From assembly GCA_013339895.1 (NCBI GenBank), contig JABACO010000001.1:24498245-24562244 (forward strand): a stretch of DNA of 64,000 nucleotides, read 5' to 3'. Under the pieces are notes generated by a model, which worked only from the letters and a program-made list of their open reading frames with translations, was not told the DNA's origin and searched no databases. The stretch comes from Ephydatia muelleri. Lineage: Eukaryota > Porifera > Demospongiae > Spongillida > Spongillidae. Positions 58,440 through 64,000 of this stretch are shown piece after piece. A program made the position numbers and the translations under genes. How positions within the stretch are numbered: the stretch's first letter is position 1; each line of letters begins with the position of its first letter.

Positions 58440-59168
58440 TTCCATGCTTATTAGTCTTCATCTTATTTCGCGTAGCGGTATGCAAATCTAGATCTTTGTG
58501 AAGTGGTGGCATTATGTGATAACCTTGGAGGTGGAACCAAGTGACACCATTGACAATGTGAAGGCCAAGATCCGGGACAAGAGTGGCCCTCCCCCAGACG
58601 AACAGCGACTAATCTTTAATGGCAAACAGCTAGAAGATCATCGTACCTTGAGTGACTACAGCATCAAAGAGAATTCAACTCTCTATTGGCATGATATTAT
58701 CGGTTGGGGTATGGAAATCACATTACGTACGGTACCTGAACGCAAGACCTTCTCCTTGTGGGTTATACTATGAAATTGTAACATCGAGAATATGTGAAGT
58801 ACAAGATCTGGGATGTGGCATCCATTCCACCAGACCAACAGCGACTCATCTTCAATGGCAAACTACTGAAAAATAGTTGTGCCTTGAGTGATTACAACAT
58901 CCAAAAAGACTCAACCCTCTATCTTATTATTCGCTTGCAATTGTTTGTGAAGATTGTGACAGGCAAGACCATCACCCTGCAGCTTGTACAAAATGACACA
59001 ATTGAAAATGTGAAGGCCGTGATCCAGGACAAGGAAGGCATTCCACCAGACCAACAGCTACTCTTGTTCAATGGCATACAGCTGGAAGATCGTCGTACCT
59101 TGAGTGACTATAATATCCAAAACAAGTCAACCCTTCATCTTGCTGTTGGCTTGTGTAGTGGTAAGTAA
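58440..59168 (+). pseudogene. Broken ubiquitin-repeat exon (fourth UbK 5' copy)
   Basis: Three degenerate ubiquitin units: the first begins MQI then TAG, the second is shifted out of frame near 58775, and the third ends LAVGLCSG. It keeps the family's donor exactly (AGTG then GTAAGT at 59161). No kinase exon follows in the next 4 kb apart from a doubtful fragment near 63640. The leader CTTATTTCGCGTAGCGGT is shared with UbK-3. Confidence 0.85.
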
Positions 59169-61440
59169 CCATAGATACATTATGATTGGGCATGCATATG
59201 ACCAGGGCTGCCTCAGGCCAACCTAACCTTACAGACCAGCTGGACAGGCCTGGCCTGCTAGGCTGAACTTCCACTGATGTATTATATAAAGAGTTATAAT
59301 CCGGCTTGCAATCACAATGCACCCGCCCACAATTACATGCACATTCCTGTCCCTCTAATTTCAAGTTAGGTATGTTGAAAAACCTGCTGAAATTCAATTC
59401 AGAAATAGATAAATTGGATGATATTTAAATATGTAAGCTTATGTGTTTTGTAGGAAACGTTCTATGAAGTTTTGTGTAGTTTCTTTATCTAATTGAGTGT
59501 ATTCCAATTATTACTTTATGTTATTGACATCACACTTATCCATGCATAGTTTGGGATAATTAGATCATTAACCCCCTAGACGGATGATGTGAAGATGTTG
59601 CTAAGGGCGGTACAAAAATGCAAGGCAAAAGCATATACGATTTGAGGGGTTGTTCCAAACATTGTGATGAGAATATAACTCTGACAAACCAGTTTACAAT
59701 TGGCCCTCAAATAAATTATGATGTCATAACATGTGCTGCACTGTAGCGCATTTTGAATTTTGTTTCATCATGTCATCTGAATATGCTTTAGTATATCTTT
59801 GCAATTATTTTTTAAAATCATTAGTACAGCATTGTGGTAAATAAATGTTCTTCACTCTAGGACACAACATTAATCCATACATCTGAGGACAAGTTTTATT
59901 TAATATGAATTAATCTGAAACAATTATGAAATGTAGTGATTAATACTTTGCACACTTCTGTGCCGTTCTTTTGTTTAAAAGAGTGCTTCTTCTGTATTCG
60001 CATTGAGATGCTAGCTACACTCTTTATAATGGATGTAACAAACCAATTCTAGCTGTTTTATTGATAAACGGGGCCCAATTGAATAGCTACTAATATCTAA
60101 GAACTAATGTGCAGTGAAACAGTGTTATTGATAGTTGGCTTCTGTTAGTTGAAGATCCACAGCGAAACCATTACATTGAGACGGTAACGTCTCATCACGT
60201 GACCTTACCCGTCACTCAGATGTAGGCGGATACCGTTGATATCAATACCAACGGTCCGTCTGTGGACGGAGAGTGGACGGCAACGTCCTTCCCCTCCGTC
60301 GCTCTGTCACGTCTTTAAACGTTATAATCCGTCAGTCCGGGAAATCCACGGTTAAAGGCGGTTCGCTTTTTACCGCATCGTACCGTCAGTACGTAAGGTT
60401 GAATTTCTGGCTACCGGTACTACAGCGGTACCGCTTCTACTTTCTATCCATGCAGCTTTATCGTATACGTGCACCATCTCATTCACTTTTCTCAGGGTTA
60501 GTTCTTCAAAAAACCATATACAAATACAAATGCATGTAAAAAGGAAGAGCAAGTGTCAGTTTTGCTTGGTCTCCACATTAGGCAAAAAGCCGGATTCCGT
60601 TCTGTTGAAAGATAATGATGTATAGCATCAGTCATGAATACATGAACCACAGAAGTACTGCTTACACATTTGCGCCGGTATTGACAATCTGCGAGCGATG
60701 ACACTGGCACAAACGTGGAGCCACTCACGTCATCAAACGTTCATCTTGTGTAAAAAGTCACAGATGAGAAAAAAAGTGACCCTTGTACATACCTCATTGC
60801 GTTCCAAAGCCAAAAAAAGGAAATACAATTAAATAACGTACCAATAATACGTTACAACCTATTCCTGTAGATGGAAGAAAAGTGGTTGTGATATCTTCGA
60901 CACCCCAAAAATGGCACTTACGCAGCACTCATGTCTTATCATCAGTATGTGGCGAATCAAGAAGTTTATTCGGATCCATAAGTTCCACGCCAATCAAAGA
61001 TTCAATCTTTGAACCTGAAAGTTGCTATAGAGGACAAAGGCCGATAGCGAAACGCTTACCATATCGTGCTCTTTGCTGCGCTGATGCACGTTGTACTTTG
61101 GCGCCAAAATAGGTTGCGATAAAATAGGTAACATCCATCGATTACACCACTGTTTCCAGGCCAAAAACCTATTATTAATAGTCACGTGAATTGGTCAAGG
61201 GACAGTTATAGTTGAATTAACCAGCAACTGTCAATCAATTGCAATTAGCGAGCTTATACCGCTTGTTATTGGTATGCGATGTGTTGCCATGGCAATGAGG
61301 TAACAGTCCAGTAAATGTATGTGCGATTTAAATCTTTTATCAGCCTTGAAATGGATTCATTAAGGTCTAATACAAGAATGCATGGAATCAGTTTTAGTTT
61401 GAGTGAGGATGGAAGACATCATCCTTTATCCCTACACATG
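59169..61440. other. Intergenic, no gene supported
   Basis: The first 200 bp are related to the sequence after 53640 (GGCTGCCTCAGGCCAACC is shared). A CG-rich patch at 60180-60440 has a near-palindrome (ACCGTTG...CAACGGT at 60233-60256). Short frames at 60273-60539 and 60882-61112 have no recognisable content. Confidence 0.4.
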
Positions 61441-61479
61441 TAAAGAATGAACAAAGTACTTCTATAATGTTGCACACAG

Positions 61480-63640
61480 CCACACACACGTCACACAAAC
61501 AGGCACACATCACACATCACACAAGGCATACATCACACATAGGCACACATCACACATAGGCACACATCACACAGAGGCACACATCACACAGAGGCACACA
61601 TCACACAGAGGCACACATCACACAGAGGCACACATCACACAGAGGCACACATCACACAGAGGCACACATCACACAGAGGCACACATCACACAGAAGGCAC
61701 ACATCACACAGAGGCACACATCACACAGAGGCACACATCACACAGAGGCACACATCACACAGAGGCACACATCACACAGAGGCACACATCACACAGAGGC
61801 ACACATCACACAGAGGCACACATCACACAGGATACATAACACAGAGGCACCATCACACAGGTACACATAACACAGAGGAACCATCACACAGGTACACATA
61901 ACACAGGCACACATCACACAGAGGCACACATCACAGAGGCACTCATCACTAAGGCTACAAACACACACAGGCACACATCACACCAACAGTCACACATCAC
62001 ACAGGCACACATCACACAGGCACACATCACACAGGCACACATCATACAGGCACACATCACACAGGCACACATCAACAGACACACATCACACACAGGCACA
62101 CATCACACACAGGCACACATTACACAAACAGGCACACATCACACACAGGCATACATCACACATAGGCACAAATGACACACAGGCACAAATCACAAAGGCA
62201 CACATAATAAAGAGGCACACATCACACATAGGCACACATCACACATCACACAGGCACACATCACACACAGAGGCACACATCACACACGCACACATAACAA
62301 GAAGCACCATCACACAGGTACACATCACACAGACACACATCACACACAGGCACACATCACACAAACAGGCACACATCACACACAGGCATACATCACACAC
62401 AGGCACAAATGACACACAGGCACAAATCACACAGGCACACATCACACATAGGCACAAATCACACTTCACACAGGCACACAGAGGCACACATCACACAGGC
62501 ACATGTCACACACAGACACACATCACACATAGACACTTATCACTAAGGCTACATATCACACACATGCACACATCACACATGCACACATCACACAGGCACA
62601 TATCACACACAATTTACACATATTGGCACACATTACAGACAGGCACACATCACACAGAGGCATGCATACAGACACACATAGCACACAGCCACACATCACA
62701 CACAGACACACATCACATATAGGCACACATCACTAAGGCTACAGGCACACATGACACATAGGCACATATCACACATCACACACAGGTTATACATATTGGC
62801 ACACATTACACACAGGCACACATCACACATAGGCACACATCACACAGAGGCACATATCACACAGAGGCATGTGTATATCACACACAGGCACACATCACAT
62901 GCAGGCATACATTACACACAGCCACATCACACACAGGCACACATCGCACATAGGCACACATCACACAGGCACACATCACACATCTCACACAGGCACAGGC
63001 ACACATCACATAGGCACACATCACACATCACACACAGGCACACATCACACACAGAGGCACACATCACACACAGAGGCACACATCACACACAGCCACACAT
63101 CACACACAGGCACTCATCACTAAGGTTACACATCACACACAAGCACACATCACACACAAGTTACACATTGGCACACATCACACACAAGGACACATCATAA
63201 ACAGAGGAACACATCACACAGGCACTCATCACTAAGGCTACACATTACAGAGAGGCAAACATCACACATGGGCACTCATCACACACAGCAATACATCACA
63301 CAGAGGCAAGTGCACATTACTCAGAGGCATACATCACGCACAGAGCCTAGGCACACATAACACAGAGGGACACATCACACAGAGGCACGTGTACATCACA
63401 AATCATACACAGGAACACATCACACAGAGGCATGTGTACATCACACACAGGCTACACACATTACACACAGGGACACATGTATCATAAACAGAGGCGCATA
63501 TCACACAGAGGCACTCATCACTAAGGCTACATATTACACAGAGGCACACATTGACACAGAGGCACACATCAACACACAGGCACACATACACAGTGGCACA
63601 CATCGCACACAGAGGCACACATCACATACACACACAGGCA
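61480..63640. repeat. 17-bp minisatellite array of about 2.2 kb
   Basis: The unit AGGCACACATCACACAG is regular at 61540-61830 and increasingly varied to the right, with inserted CACTCATCACTAAGGCTACA blocks. His/Thr-rich or Cys/Val-rich frames are artefacts. Confidence 0.97.
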
Positions 63641-63720
63641 ACTGGTGCCATTTATAGTTATGGAGTCCTTGCTGTAAAGATTCTTTACTTGATGACGAAT
63701 CTGACTCAGAGCCGGAGAGG
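63640..63720 (+). pseudogene. Possible kinase subdomain IX fragment
   Basis: The stretch encodes TGAIYSYGVLAVKIL, similar to the [12 protein letters not shown] of the UbK kinases. It is short and unsupported by other motifs. It could be the last trace of a fourth kinase exon or a coincidence. Confidence 0.25.
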
Positions 63721-63899
63721 TATTCGATATGCTCTCCTGTCTGCCATAGTACCGGTACGTCTATATAATAAAAAAGGATACAATTAGCTGCTAATAGCTA
63801 CCGCTCAGCACTAGCTATATCTCGCGAATCCAGTATAAGCATATGCATCTGCGCATATGCATACATAATCGGTGCACGTGTATGATATATGGTACATAC

Positions 63900-64000
63900 C
63901 TTCCGCAGGAGGCTGTTGTTTAGCTTGAAGAGAACTATCAGCTTTGGATGACGACTCTACTAGCATTTGGTGTTCAAAAAATGTAGATCTACACACGTAT
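63900..64000 (-). CDS. Partial exon of a minus-strand gene running off the window
   Basis: An open frame from the right edge (…FEHQMLVESSSKADSSLQAKQQPPAEG) ends at a good donor (GAAG then GTATGT at 63899). The composition is typical of a disordered N-terminal region. The family is unknown. Confidence 0.35.

Noticed and set aside
61480..63640. Possible CRISPR array or His-rich protein
   Set aside because: Units are contiguous with no spacers, and the genome is eukaryotic. It is a minisatellite.

Overview
This is eukaryotic, almost certainly metazoan DNA. Genes are split by canonical GT-AG introns, many of them short (64 bp to about 1 kb). There are polymorphic-looking micro- and minisatellites, MITE-type transposons and homopolymers up to 69 G, plus two scaffold gaps of exactly 1000 N. 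Three conserved single-copy genes are recognisable: a WNK kinase, GTF3C1 (largest TFIIIC subunit) and CCDC115 (V-ATPase assembly factor, Vma22-like). The short introns and an expanded family of tyrosine-kinase-like kinases with '[11 protein letters not shown]' catalytic loops suggest a sponge or another early-branching invertebrate. That placement is inference.

Layout. 1-8 kb (+): a 5'-truncated ubiquitin-repeat exon, the 3' exons of an unidentified coiled-coil gene, a GC-rich minisatellite, then a coiled-coil kinase exon (UbK-1). 8.2-10.9 kb (+): pseudogene copies of CCDC115 and of the C-terminal half of WNK. 11.2-16.3 kb (-): CCDC115 with a transposon in its 5' exon, and an intact ubiquitin-repeat/kinase gene (UbK-3). 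16.7-18.5 kb: MITEs and a dead hAT-type transposase. 19.0-28.3 kb (-): a 13-exon WNK gene. 28.3-29.2 kb: divergent promoter region. 29.2-49.4 kb (+): GTF3C1 with at least 25 visible exons. 50-59 kb (+): a duplicated GTF3C1 exon, a third ubiquitin/kinase gene with a long coiled coil (UbK-2), remnants of CCDC115 and WNK, and a fourth, broken ubiquitin-repeat exon. 61.5-63.6 kb: a 2.2-kb array of 17-bp repeats.

The most interesting system is the UbK family. In UbK-2 and UbK-3 an exon encoding degenerate tandem ubiquitins ends with a splice donor inside the codon for ubiquitin Gly76. Its phase matches a downstream acceptor just before a heptad-repeat coiled coil and a TKL kinase. The predicted product is an uncleavable (Ub-like)n-coiled coil-kinase fusion. 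UbK genes lie next to CCDC115 and WNK sequences in three places and in a consistent cyclic order (WNK, UbK, CCDC115). This implies that a three-gene block was duplicated, once inverted, and has since decayed through MITE insertion and deletion.

Two further patterns run through the window. GT microsatellites start at 5' splice sites, and C/T minisatellites end at 3' splice sites. In three places (two in WNK, one in GTF3C1) a 1-base homopolymer change is needed to keep the frame, which points to consensus errors rather than real mutations.
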